5,468 nucleotides of DNA from Brachyspira sp. CAG:484 (GTDB taxonomy: Bacteria > Cyanobacteriota > Vampirovibrionia > Gastranaerophilales > Gastranaerophilaceae), in assembly GCA_000431315.1 (NCBI GenBank), contig HF989728.1, positions 1 to 5,468 of the forward strand. Reading direction: 5' to 3'. Below the pieces are notes generated by a model. It saw only the letters and a program-made list of their open reading frames with translations. It was not told the origin of the DNA and made no database searches. A program made the translations under genes and the position numbers. Of the stretch, positions 1 to 5,468 are shown one piece after another; the first letter of the stretch is position 1, and every line of letters starts with the position of its first letter.

Positions 1-192
1 TTCACGCTATCGTTTCGAAAACAAATATTTTTCCCTTTTTTAATTAGTTATTTTTTGTTTTTCTTTGGCATTGCTTGTTGCTTTTTATTTTAAATAACTA
101 AAAAACTTTTCTCTGACATGCTCTTGCTCATTATGCCACCGATAGAATTTTAGTTAACCCGAGTTTTGTCGTGCCTCTGGCTCCGCTATTGT
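1..192 (-). other. Untranslated leader or non-coding RNA of unknown identity, running off the left edge
   Basis: This is the predicted transcript of the promoter at 199-227, starting near 192 and reading leftward. No minus-strand start codon here opens more than a very short frame. The longest with any ribosome-binding context is a 13-codon frame at 131-90 (MSKSMSEKSFLVI), preceded by GGTGG four bases before its ATG. The stretch therefore looks like a long 5' untranslated leader, or a small RNA, of at least about 190 nt. It can form a 6-bp stem (138-133 with 119-114) and a longer AT-rich stem (105-92 with 53-38). I compared it by eye with remembered landmarks of tmRNA, 6S RNA, RNase P RNA, SRP RNA, rRNA leaders and common riboswitches and recognised none. 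The gene it would serve lies outside the window. Confidence 0.4.
44..101. repeat. 10-bp perfect inverted repeat with a 38-nt loop
   Basis: TTAGTTATTT at 44-53 is matched exactly by AAATAACTAA at 92-101. In the minus-strand RNA the stem can be lengthened by four A-U pairs (105-102 with 41-38) across a 2-nt bulge. It is entirely AT apart from one G-C pair. No U-run follows the stem on either strand at the right place, so it does not read as an intrinsic terminator. In such AT-rich sequence chance formation is possible. Confidence 0.4.
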
Positions 193-198
193 ATTTTT

Positions 199-227
199 AT
201 TATAGTGGATTTTCTTTATATTTTCAA
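199..227 (-). promoter_or_regulatory. Near-consensus sigma-70/sigma-A promoter reading leftward
   Basis: On the minus strand TTGAAA (227-222) is followed by a 17-base spacer and a perfect TATAAT (204-199). This predicts a transcription start near position 192. The -35 box begins only two bases after the dgkA stop codon (232-230), so the promoter sits immediately at the end of the pgpH-ybeY-dgkA operon with no terminator between. It is the best-scoring promoter in the window by eye. It implies that the next gene or RNA to the left has its own transcript in addition to any readthrough. Confidence 0.65.
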
Positions 228-229
228 GC

Positions 230-610
230 TTACCTGAATAACAGACTAAACAGAGGCGGAACAAAAATCAAAAGCCCGATAACAACCGCGATAATGGTTA
301 CAAACATTACAGCCCCTGCTGAAATATCTTTTGCCATCCCTACAAGTTTTGAGTATCTGTTATGAAAGACCGCATCCAGAGAATATTCCAATGCAGAATT
401 GAGCATTTCAGCAGAAACGACCATTCCAATAGCAATTAGAAGGATACAAAGTTTTGTTATACTAAAATCCAAAAGAAAACCCATCATAAGGACAAATGCT
501 GCCATAACAAAATGAACTCTTATATTACGCTCACTTTTTAGAACAAGACGCATACCTTTTCTAGCGTTTTTAAAAGTGTTCCCAAACCCCTGCGATTTAA
601 ATTTACTCAT
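230..610 (-). CDS. dgkA: Diacylglycerol kinase / undecaprenol kinase family, small membrane protein
   Basis: This 126-residue integral membrane kinase belongs to the prokaryotic DgkA family (PF01219). Gram-positive-type members phosphorylate undecaprenol, feeding the lipid carrier for cell-wall and surface-glycan synthesis; others use diacylglycerol. Visible family features, in order: an amphipathic N-terminus; ERN at 27-29; a first membrane segment about 33-48; a second at 53-70 running into the signature E68-x-x-N71-S-A-x-E75 with D79; A93-K-D95 followed by S-A-G-A-V; and a third membrane segment about 98-117. All expected acidic residues are present. The length is typical. The ATG overlaps the ybeY stop as ATGA (607-610). 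GGAGAG at 625-620 lies 9 bases upstream, with a second GGAG directly before the start, so expression is probably coupled to ybeY. Substrate preference cannot be read from sequence. Undecaprenol is favoured because of the gene order shared with Bacillota. Confidence 0.9.
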   Translation of the reverse strand: MSKFKSQGFGNTFKNARKGMRLVLKSERNIRVHFVMAAFVLMMGFLLDFSITKLCILLIAIGMVVSAEMLNSALEYSLDAVFHNRYSKLVGMAKDISAGAVMFVTIIAVVIGLLIFVPPLFSLLFR

Positions 611-1122
611 ACTCCGATACTCTCCAAAGCCTTATTCTGCATCCCTATAACAAAATTATAATCTGCTTCAGTTTGGTGGTCAAATCCCAGAAGGTGCAGA
701 ATGCCATGACTTATAAGAAAAGAAAGTTCATAATCAAAAGTCACATCCTTTTTTACAGCTTCTTCCTGAACTTTATCGAGAGCAATGATAACCTCGCCAA
801 GATTTACCTCACCGTCAAAAACAAACCGCTCTTCAGGTGATGTATCTGCAAAAATCGCAAAAGTAATTATATCTGCCGGATAGTCTTTTTCTCTGTATTC
901 ACGATTAATTTCATGAGTTTTTTGGCTGCCGCAATATAGGAAGTCAAACGATACCGCATTATAATCCAATCCTGTCAAACAACAGTTATCAGCAATTTCC
1001 GGACAGTCCATATAAAATTTAAAAATTTTTTTAGCTGTCTGTATAAACTTCTTTTCATTAACTTCCGTATTCTCAAATATATTTTCGCTGAAAATATTCA
1101 GCTTTAAAGATTTAGGCGTCAT
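607..1122 (-). CDS. ybeY: Endoribonuclease YbeY, rRNA maturation factor
   Basis: YbeY proteins (UPF0054) are cytoplasmic zinc metalloproteins required for 16S rRNA 3'-end maturation and ribosome quality control. This 171-residue product carries the diagnostic metal site H139-G-x-L-H143-x-x-G-x-D-H149. It also has the conserved upstream blocks N73-R-E-Y-R77 with P82-A-D-I-I-T-F, and G104-E-V-N-L-G-E-V-I-I. The length is usual for the family. I chose the ATG at 1122. It has GAGGA five bases upstream (1132-1128), whereas the in-frame ATGs at 1134 and 1176 lack a ribosome-binding site and would lengthen the overlap with pgpH. With this start the gene overlaps the pgpH 3' end by 11 bases, and its stop overlaps dgkA by 4. 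Both point to one translationally coupled transcript. The family assignment is secure; the exact substrate in this organism is inferred. Confidence 0.95.
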   Translation of the reverse strand: MTPKSLKLNIFSENIFENTEVNEKKFIQTAKKIFKFYMDCPEIADNCCLTGLDYNAVSFDFLYCGSQKTHEINREYREKDYPADIITFAIFADTSPEERFVFDGEVNLGEVIIALDKVQEEAVKKDVTFDYELSFLISHGILHLLGFDHQTEADYNFVIGMQNKALESIGV

Positions 1123-3304
1123 GCTTATCCTCATGATTATCTTCCAGCTGTTTAATCTTTTTTTCCAAATCCTCATCTAAGAGCTTGGCTGGCATATTTA
1201 TTTTATTTTTATTCAGCTCGGCTACAATATTTTCCTGGTATTTAATTCTGTTATGCTGCATACCTCTTAGAATTCTGCTGAAAGTAGCTGCAATTACTTT
1301 AATATCATGAAGGGTGAGCGGACTATCCGCAAGCTGTCCGTCATTAAGTCTTTCGACAATTATTTTATTAATAATTTGTTCGATTTCTTCTGATGTAGGA
1401 TTTTTTAGTGAACGTACAGCAGACTCAACCGCGTCTGCAATCATCAAAATAGCAGTTTCCTTCATATTAGGCTTAGGACCGGTATAGCGGAATTGCTCTT
1501 CCTTAACATTTTCAATGCCTTCTTCCTGCACAGCCTGATTGTAAAAATAGCTTGCAAGCCCTTCTCCATGGTGTTGTAAAATAAAATTATTAATTACAGC
1601 CGGAAGCCCGTATTCTTTAGCCAGTTCAACACCGTCTTTCGGGTGCGCAGTGATAACCATTTTACTTAATCTTGGATTTAATTTTTTATGTGGATTTTCA
1701 ATCCCGAAGTATGACTGATTCTCAACAAAGAAGAGCGGGCGTTTTAGCTTTCCAATGTCATGGTAAAAAGCGCCGACCCTTGCAAGAATAGGATTAGCCC
1801 CTATAGCTTCGGCAGCCGCCTCGCATAAGTTTGAAACCATAAGACTGTGATGGTAAGTTCCCGGAGCTTCAAACTGCAAACGTTTTAATAATGGCTGATT
1901 ATGATCTGCCAGTTCCGCAAGCCCGTAAGGTGTAATTATTTTAAAAGAACTTTCAAACAGCGGGAGTGTTCCAAGAGCAATCATAGAGCTGACAATACCG
2001 TTCAGCAGAATGAACGCACTGTTTTTAAGAATTAAAACATTATTAACATCAATCAAACATTTTTCAAGAACATAAATAGCAAGAACAATTAAAAGCCCTG
2101 CACCTGAAATTATAAACCCGGCTTTGATTAAATCAAAGCGTCTGGAATACCTGATTTGAGAAATAGTTACAGCTGCAACAAGGTTTAACAATGTAAAAGT
2201 CACAATATACTGCGCCGGATACTGAACCCCAACTGTAAGCACTGTTAACAGAACAGTCATAGCAACAAAAGCAACTCTCGGATTTGTAAAAATTGCAAGC
2301 AGCAGCACATAGGCAGGAATAGGAAGTACATATGGAGAAAACCCGGTAGGCATTACTACTGCAATTGATGCAAGCATAATTGATAAGACCGCAGCAAGCA
2401 TCATATAACGGGTTTCAAGGAATTGTTTCTCAAAATACTTCATATATGTCATAAAAATGACAGAAGCAAGTACAACCAGAATATATATAGCAATTAAGCC
2501 CTGCCAGTTCAGTTCATAAACATTATACCCTGCCTGCCTTAAAGCATCACGTTTTAATCTGGTTACCGGCTCACCTTCAAAAAGGATTTTGTCGCCTTTC
2601 TGGAATGTAATTTCATAAGGTTTTACGGTAGCTTCGGCTTTTTTACGGGCAATTTCGGTTGCAAATTCATCCTCCACCAGGTTAGGCACAATAATCTGGC
2701 TTAAAAGAGCATTAATAACAGATATTTGGCGTCTTGAAACATTAGAAATCAAATTATTTGTAATAATATTATCTATATTGTTACGCTCAAAGTCTTTCTC
2801 TGTTATACCGGCTCTTAATATATTGGTAAGAGTAAGATTTGCCTTGTCAAAAGCTTCTCTGACAGTTGCATCATCAGATTTTAACAAAAAACTTATAACA
2901 AAATCTTTTTTTGAAGCATCAGAAAGATCAAAAAGCAGCGACAGTTCTTCTTTTTTAACACTATCTTCAACATCTTTTTTTCTTATCTGAAGAATAGAAT
3001 TTTCCAAAGTTTCAAGATTTGTACGAATAAAATCATCTTCGGCAGAAGTTAAAATAGGTTCAACTTTCTGCGCAACCTCTTTTTTATGCTGCTCTGTACG
3101 CTTAACATCAACAACTGTAATAGTTTTTTGCGCAATAATATCTTTTTTGCTAATACCGTTTTCTACAATACTTTGAAAAAAGAAGTTTTGCGATGCAATA
3201 ATAGCAGTCAGCAAAAAAGTAAACAATATAAAACCAGCAGTTTTATAAGCCTGTGACGACATAAAAAAGTCACGAACTTTCGACATTGTAATTATTTTAT
3301 TCAT
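1112..3304 (-). CDS. pgpH: PgpH-type 7TM-HD phosphohydrolase, probable c-di-AMP phosphodiesterase
   Basis: This 730-residue membrane protein has the layout of PgpH (B. subtilis YqfF), which hydrolyses cyclic di-AMP to pApA in the cytoplasm. Domains in order: a short cytoplasmic tail; TM1 about 22-43; an external 7TMR-HDED-type domain about 50-262, rich in charged helices; seven membrane segments about 268-449; and a cytoplasmic HD domain about 478-650. The metal and catalytic residues are all visible: H486 in GTYHHS, H515-D516 in YHDIGKL, H554 in TAHPKDGVELA, H578-H579 in QHHG and D624 in ADAVESA. The tail (about 690-730) is highly charged. The ATG at 3304 follows AAGGTGAT (3314-3307), and the downstream M7 has no ribosome-binding site. 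A possible own promoter lies at the end of the upstream glycosyltransferase gene. The length is typical and there is no sign of damage. Family is secure; c-di-AMP as substrate comes from family knowledge. Confidence 0.93.
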   Translation of the reverse strand: MNKIITMSKVRDFFMSSQAYKTAGFILFTFLLTAIIASQNFFFQSIVENGISKKDIIAQKTITVVDVKRTEQHKKEVAQKVEPILTSAEDDFIRTNLETLENSILQIRKKDVEDSVKKEELSLLFDLSDASKKDFVISFLLKSDDATVREAFDKANLTLTNILRAGITEKDFERNNIDNIITNNLISNVSRRQISVINALLSQIIVPNLVEDEFATEIARKKAEATVKPYEITFQKGDKILFEGEPVTRLKRDALRQAGYNVYELNWQGLIAIYILVVLASVIFMTYMKYFEKQFLETRYMMLAAVLSIMLASIAVVMPTGFSPYVLPIPAYVLLLAIFTNPRVAFVAMTVLLTVLTVGVQYPAQYIVTFTLLNLVAAVTISQIRYSRRFDLIKAGFIISGAGLLIVLAIYVLEKCLIDVNNVLILKNSAFILLNGIVSSMIALGTLPLFESSFKIITPYGLAELADHNQPLLKRLQFEAPGTYHHSLMVSNLCEAAAEAIGANPILARVGAFYHDIGKLKRPLFFVENQSYFGIENPHKKLNPRLSKMVITAHPKDGVELAKEYGLPAVINNFILQHHGEGLASYFYNQAVQEEGIENVKEEQFRYTGPKPNMKETAILMIADAVESAVRSLKNPTSEEIEQIINKIIVERLNDGQLADSPLTLHDIKVIAATFSRILRGMQHNRIKYQENIVAELNKNKINMPAKLLDEDLEKKIKQLEDNHEDKHDA
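1128..1132 (-). promoter_or_regulatory. Ribosome-binding site that fixes the ybeY start
   Basis: GAGGA on the minus strand sits five bases before the ATG at 1122-1120, inside the last codons of pgpH. It is the only good Shine-Dalgarno match near the candidate ybeY starts, so it decides for the shorter 171-residue form. Confidence 0.7.
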
Positions 3305-3341
3305 ATATCACCTTATAAATTTTATTAATTTAACGTTACTC

Positions 3342-4301
3342 CTATTTTATACCTTCTGATTTTTTTTTCAAGCTTTCTATTTTAACACGAAACTGTATAT
3401 CTTCCAGCAATTTTCGATTAATTGAAAGCAGTTCTGAAAGTACAGCAATTAAAGAAACCTGAACCCCGAAAATCAAAAGAATCGCAGTAAGGATTAAAGA
3501 CTGGATGTGGCCTATACCATCGCCTATAGAGTAATAATAAAGGTACCTTACCCCCAAAATCAAACCGGATAAGAAGAATAAAAGCCCCAATACAATAAAA
3601 AACCTGAAAGGTCTATAGATTATAAACATACGAAGCATTGTAAATATGGACCTTCTTATATACTGGAACATATTATTGAAAAGCCTTGATTTTCTAAGCT
3701 CAGGATTAACATCAATATCAACGCAGTCTATAACAAGCCCCTTTGCTCTTGCCTGCATTATAGTTTCAAGAGTATAGGTATATTTATCAAAAACGTTCAT
3801 CTGCAAAGCTGCATTTTTTGAAAATGCGCGAAACCCGCTCGGTGCATCTTTTACAGTAGAGGAACTTACAAATCTCATAACCGCAGAACCTAATTTCTGC
3901 AAAAACTTTTTCAACGGAGAGAAATGTTCAATAGAATCGACAGGGCGTGCTCCTATAACAATATCCGCCTTATTTTCAAGAATAGGCTTTATTAGCTTTT
4001 CAATATATTCAGCCTTATACTGGTTATCAGCATCAGTATTAACAATAATATCCGCACCCATGCTAAGAGCTTTATTTATACCGGCAACAAAGGCTTTTGC
4101 AAGACCTTTATTTGAGCCCAGCGAAATAACAGCATCAGCACCGGCGCGTTTTGCCACATCAACTGTATTATCAGTCGAGCCGTCATCTATTACCAGAACT
4201 TCTATTTCATCAATTCCATCAATATGTTTTGGCAAAGCTTCCAAGGTAACCGGAAGCGAATTTTCCTCATTCAGGCATGGTATTTGTATAACTAACTTCA
4301 T
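3342..4301 (-). CDS. Family 2 glycosyltransferase, Dpm1-like, with two C-terminal membrane segments
   Basis: This 319-residue GT2 enzyme resembles polyprenyl-phosphate glycosyltransferases (Dpm1-like), which transfer a sugar from a nucleotide donor to a lipid carrier on the cytoplasmic face. The GT-A fold spans about 1-205: P8-C-L-N-E-E near the nucleotide site, D39-D-G-S-T-D-N-T, the metal-binding N88-T-D90-A-D92 followed by N-Q-Y, G117-A-R, D152-A-P-S-G-F-R, and T177-L-E179. A basic patch (R203, R206, R216-R217) precedes membrane segments at about 233-254 and 266-289 and a short charged C-terminal helix. The ATG at 4301 is preferred because GAGG lies seven bases before it. The frame stays open to an ATG at 4364, but the extra 21 residues have no family match and would overlap the divergent gene. 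pgpH follows after 37 bp. The sugar and acceptor cannot be told from sequence. Confidence 0.85.
   Translation of the reverse strand: MKLVIQIPCLNEENSLPVTLEALPKHIDGIDEIEVLVIDDGSTDNTVDVAKRAGADAVISLGSNKGLAKAFVAGINKALSMGADIIVNTDADNQYKAEYIEKLIKPILENKADIVIGARPVDSIEHFSPLKKFLQKLGSAVMRFVSSSTVKDAPSGFRAFSKNAALQMNVFDKYTYTLETIMQARAKGLVIDCVDIDVNPELRKSRLFNNMFQYIRRSIFTMLRMFIIYRPFRFFIVLGLLFFLSGLILGVRYLYYYSIGDGIGHIQSLILTAILLIFGVQVSLIAVLSELLSINRKLLEDIQFRVKIESLKKKSEGIK
3344..3371 (-). promoter_or_regulatory. Possible internal promoter for pgpH-ybeY-dgkA
   Basis: On the minus strand TTGAAA (3371-3366), a 16-base spacer and TAAAAT (3349-3344) give five of six matches in each box. The -10 overlaps the first base of the TAG stop codon of the GT2 gene. 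The predicted start near 3337 would give a leader of roughly 33 nt carrying the pgpH ribosome-binding site. The region includes a run of nine A residues and is AT-rich, so a chance match is possible. If real, it would let the three-gene operon be expressed independently of the glycosyltransferase. Confidence 0.4.
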
Positions 4302-4308
4302 AACCTTT

Positions 4309-4313
4309 CCTCT
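4309..4313 (-). promoter_or_regulatory. Ribosome-binding site that fixes the GT2 start
   Basis: AGAGG on the minus strand lies seven bases upstream of the ATG at 4301-4299. It supports a start at the MKLVIQIP sequence typical of GT2 N-termini. The upstream in-frame ATG at 4364 would place this site inside the coding region. Confidence 0.7.
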
Positions 4314-4323
4314 TATTTTTTTT

Positions 4324-4352
4324 ATTATATAATTAAAATGTAAGAAATACAA
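4324..4352 (-). promoter_or_regulatory. Promoter for the GT2 gene
   Basis: On the minus strand TTGTAT (4352-4347) is followed by a 17-base spacer and a perfect TATAAT (4329-4324). This predicts a start near 4317 and a leader of about 16 nt that just includes the GT2 ribosome-binding site. The -10 box overlaps the plus-strand -10 in a palindrome. The -35 keeps only the TTG of the consensus. Confidence 0.5.
4328..4333 (+). promoter_or_regulatory. -10 element for the divergent GT39-like gene
   Basis: A perfect plus-strand TATAAT ends 19 bases before the ATG at 4353, predicting a start near 4340 and a leader of about 13 nt. No good -35 box is seen 16-18 bases upstream; the sequence there is the GT2 ribosome-binding region. 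The element shares four bases with the minus-strand -10 in the palindrome ATTATATAAT (4324-4333). Confidence 0.45.
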
Positions 4353-5468
4353 ATGGAGAAACATACATTGGGGATATTTATAATAACACTTCTCGGATTA
4401 ATTTTAAGAGTTTTATATATTAACAAACCGGACGGACTTTGGAATGACGAGTATATCTCGTGGATGATTGCAGCAAAACCCTTGTTTGACGGGTTTTGGA
4501 GCGGAATAAAGTCACAATGCCACATGCCGCTTTATTATCTATATCTCAAATTCTTTATGTCGATATTCGGGCAAAGTGATATTGTATTAAAACTAACGTC
4601 TGTCCTTAGCGGAACATTATCAATTATTATAATGTATTTTACAGGATTAGAAAAAGATAAAAAAACAGGACTTATTGCAGCTTTATTTACAGCAATAAGT
4701 TCTTTTTTGATTTACTATTCGCAGGAAGTAAGATTTTATTCATTGTTATTCTTATTTGCAGCCCTTTCACTCTGGTTTACAGTAAGGCTTGTTAAGAATA
4801 CAAACATTAAAAATATAATATTCCTTACACTTGCAAACCTTCTTGTTATTTTTACACATACAATAGGGTTTGTTTATGTATTCTTTAATCTGTTATATAT
4901 TAGCTTCAGATTATTTAAAAATTATAAAAACGTTATAATAAAGCTTTGGAGCATTGCTGCAGTAATAGTGCTTGCAGCATCTCCATTAATAATAAAAATA
5001 TTTACAACAAATTCTTTTTCACAGTGGTGGGCAAGCTTCAGCTTCTCAAACTGGGGATTTTTGCTTACAGACTATTTTTCTCCGGTATTAACAAACCTTG
5101 TAAATGCTCCGGCAAACTTCTTTTATAATTTCCATGCAGGGTTTGTAATCTTTGCACTGCTGCCGGCGTTAATCGCAATCTTCTGGATTGCCTATGCTGT
5201 AAAAAAAGACAAAGACAATGCCATGCTATTATGTGCAGCAGCCGGGGTAATTATTGTTATGACAATAGCATCACTAGCCGGTAAATTAGTATTTATTACA
5301 AAATATTCCATTGAGATATATCCTGTATTATTACTCCTTGCTGCATACGGTGCCGCTTCTGTTTCAAATAAAGTCCTTAGAAATACCCTTATTATTTTAT
5401 ACTGCTTAATCCATGTGATTTATCTTACTTTAAGCCCGGTATCAGCACCGAAAATAAGAAGAGCACAG
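4353..5468 (+). CDS. Membrane glycosyltransferase of the GT39/ArnT-like (PMT_2) type, 3' end beyond the window
   Basis: The frame is open from the ATG at 4353 to the last base, giving 372 residues without a stop. GT-C enzymes of this type transfer a sugar from a polyprenyl-phosphate donor to a protein or lipid on the outer face of the membrane. Visible motifs: TM1 about 5-23; the acidic pair W30-N-D32-E33-Y in the first external loop; H57-x-P-L-Y-Y; Y122-S-Q-E-V-R-F-Y-S, matching the family's SQExRxYxL block; and T168-H169 in a membrane segment. About eight or nine hydrophobic segments follow one another. Members are usually around 450-550 residues, so the C-terminal part is missing. An in-frame TAA at 4341-4343 rules out an upstream start. 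The ribosome-binding site is weak (GAAA at 4344-4347). The gene is divergent from the GT2 gene, with 51 bp between start codons. Family is fairly secure; substrate is unknown. Confidence 0.82.
   Translation, partial: MEKHTLGIFIITLLGLILRVLYINKPDGLWNDEYISWMIAAKPLFDGFWSGIKSQCHMPLYYLYLKFFMSIFGQSDIVLKLTSVLSGTLSIIIMYFTGLEKDKKTGLIAALFTAISSFLIYYSQEVRFYSLLFLFAALSLWFTVRLVKNTNIKNIIFLTLANLLVIFTHTIGFVYVFFNLLYISFRLFKNYKNVIIKLWSIAAVIVLAASPLIIKIFTTNSFSQWWASFSFSNWGFLLTDYFSPVLTNLVNAPANFFYNFHAGFVIFALLPALIAIFWIAYAVKKDKDNAMLLCAAAGVIIVMTIASLAGKLVFITKYSIEIYPVLLLLAAYGAASVSNKVLRNTLIILYCLIHVIYLTLSPVSAPKIRRAQ

Noticed and set aside
48..71. Minus-strand seven-codon frame MPKKNKK
   Set aside because: It is too short, has no ribosome-binding site and is explained by the A-rich composition.
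44..101. Intrinsic terminator of the dgkA operon
   Set aside because: The stem is AT-rich with a 38-nt loop and no U-run follows it in either direction.
1..192. 6S RNA, tmRNA or rRNA-operon leader
   Set aside because: The length would suit 6S RNA, but the two ends do not pair (ATAGCG occurs as a direct, not inverted, repeat). No tmRNA tag or tRNA-like end and no clear boxA is visible.
171..365. Plus-strand 64-residue open frame over the dgkA 3' end
   Set aside because: It is antisense to the well-supported dgkA, matches no family I know and lacks a ribosome-binding site.
2778..2990. Plus-strand 70-residue serine-rich open frame
   Set aside because: It is the reverse-strand shadow of the external domain of pgpH, with low-complexity composition.
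4060..4332. Plus-strand 90-residue open frame
   Set aside because: It is antisense to the conserved N-terminal GT-A motifs of the GT2 gene.
4325..4525. Minus-strand 66-residue open frame
   Set aside because: It is antisense to the GT39-like gene, including its D32-E33 and H57 motif region, with no family resemblance.
4946..5128. Plus-strand 60-residue cysteine-containing open frame
   Set aside because: It lies in another frame inside the GT39-like gene, which has the family motifs and a continuous hydrophobic pattern.

Overview
The window is AT-rich bacterial DNA, and every gene in it is intact except one cut by the right edge. The gene order PgpH-type HD phosphohydrolase, then YbeY, then a small diacylglycerol/undecaprenol kinase matches the Bacillota order (B. 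subtilis yqfF-yqfG-dgkA). It also fits low-GC non-Bacillota bacteria such as Vampirovibrionia/Melainabacteria. I lean weakly towards the latter from the overall look of the proteins, but the sequence alone does not settle it. I see no mobile elements, CRISPR arrays, tRNA or rRNA genes.

Layout from left to right. Positions 1-229 hold no gene. They contain a near-consensus minus-strand promoter (199-227) that starts a transcript leaving the window leftward, with no convincing reading frame for at least 190 nt. Positions 230-3304 carry three tightly packed minus-strand genes, transcribed right to left as pgpH, ybeY and dgkA. They overlap by 11 and 4 bases, which suggests translational coupling. 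Next upstream on the minus strand, 37 bp away, is a family 2 glycosyltransferase with two C-terminal membrane segments (3342-4301). A 51-bp divergent intergenic region (4302-4352) follows. Beyond it, a plus-strand membrane glycosyltransferase of the GT39/ArnT-like (PMT_2) type starts at 4353 and runs off the right end.

How the genes may work together: PgpH is expected to degrade the second messenger c-di-AMP, and YbeY acts in rRNA maturation and ribosome quality control. The DgkA-type kinase probably supplies or recycles undecaprenyl phosphate. The divergent glycosyltransferases look like a two-step pair: a cytoplasmic-face GT2 that loads a sugar on a polyprenyl phosphate, and a GT-C enzyme that uses such a lipid-linked sugar on the outer face. 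This pairing is inference from families and position. The most unusual non-coding signals are the palindromic -10 shared by the two divergent genes and the strong promoter with its unassigned leader at the left edge. I did not find a convincing undescribed multi-gene system.
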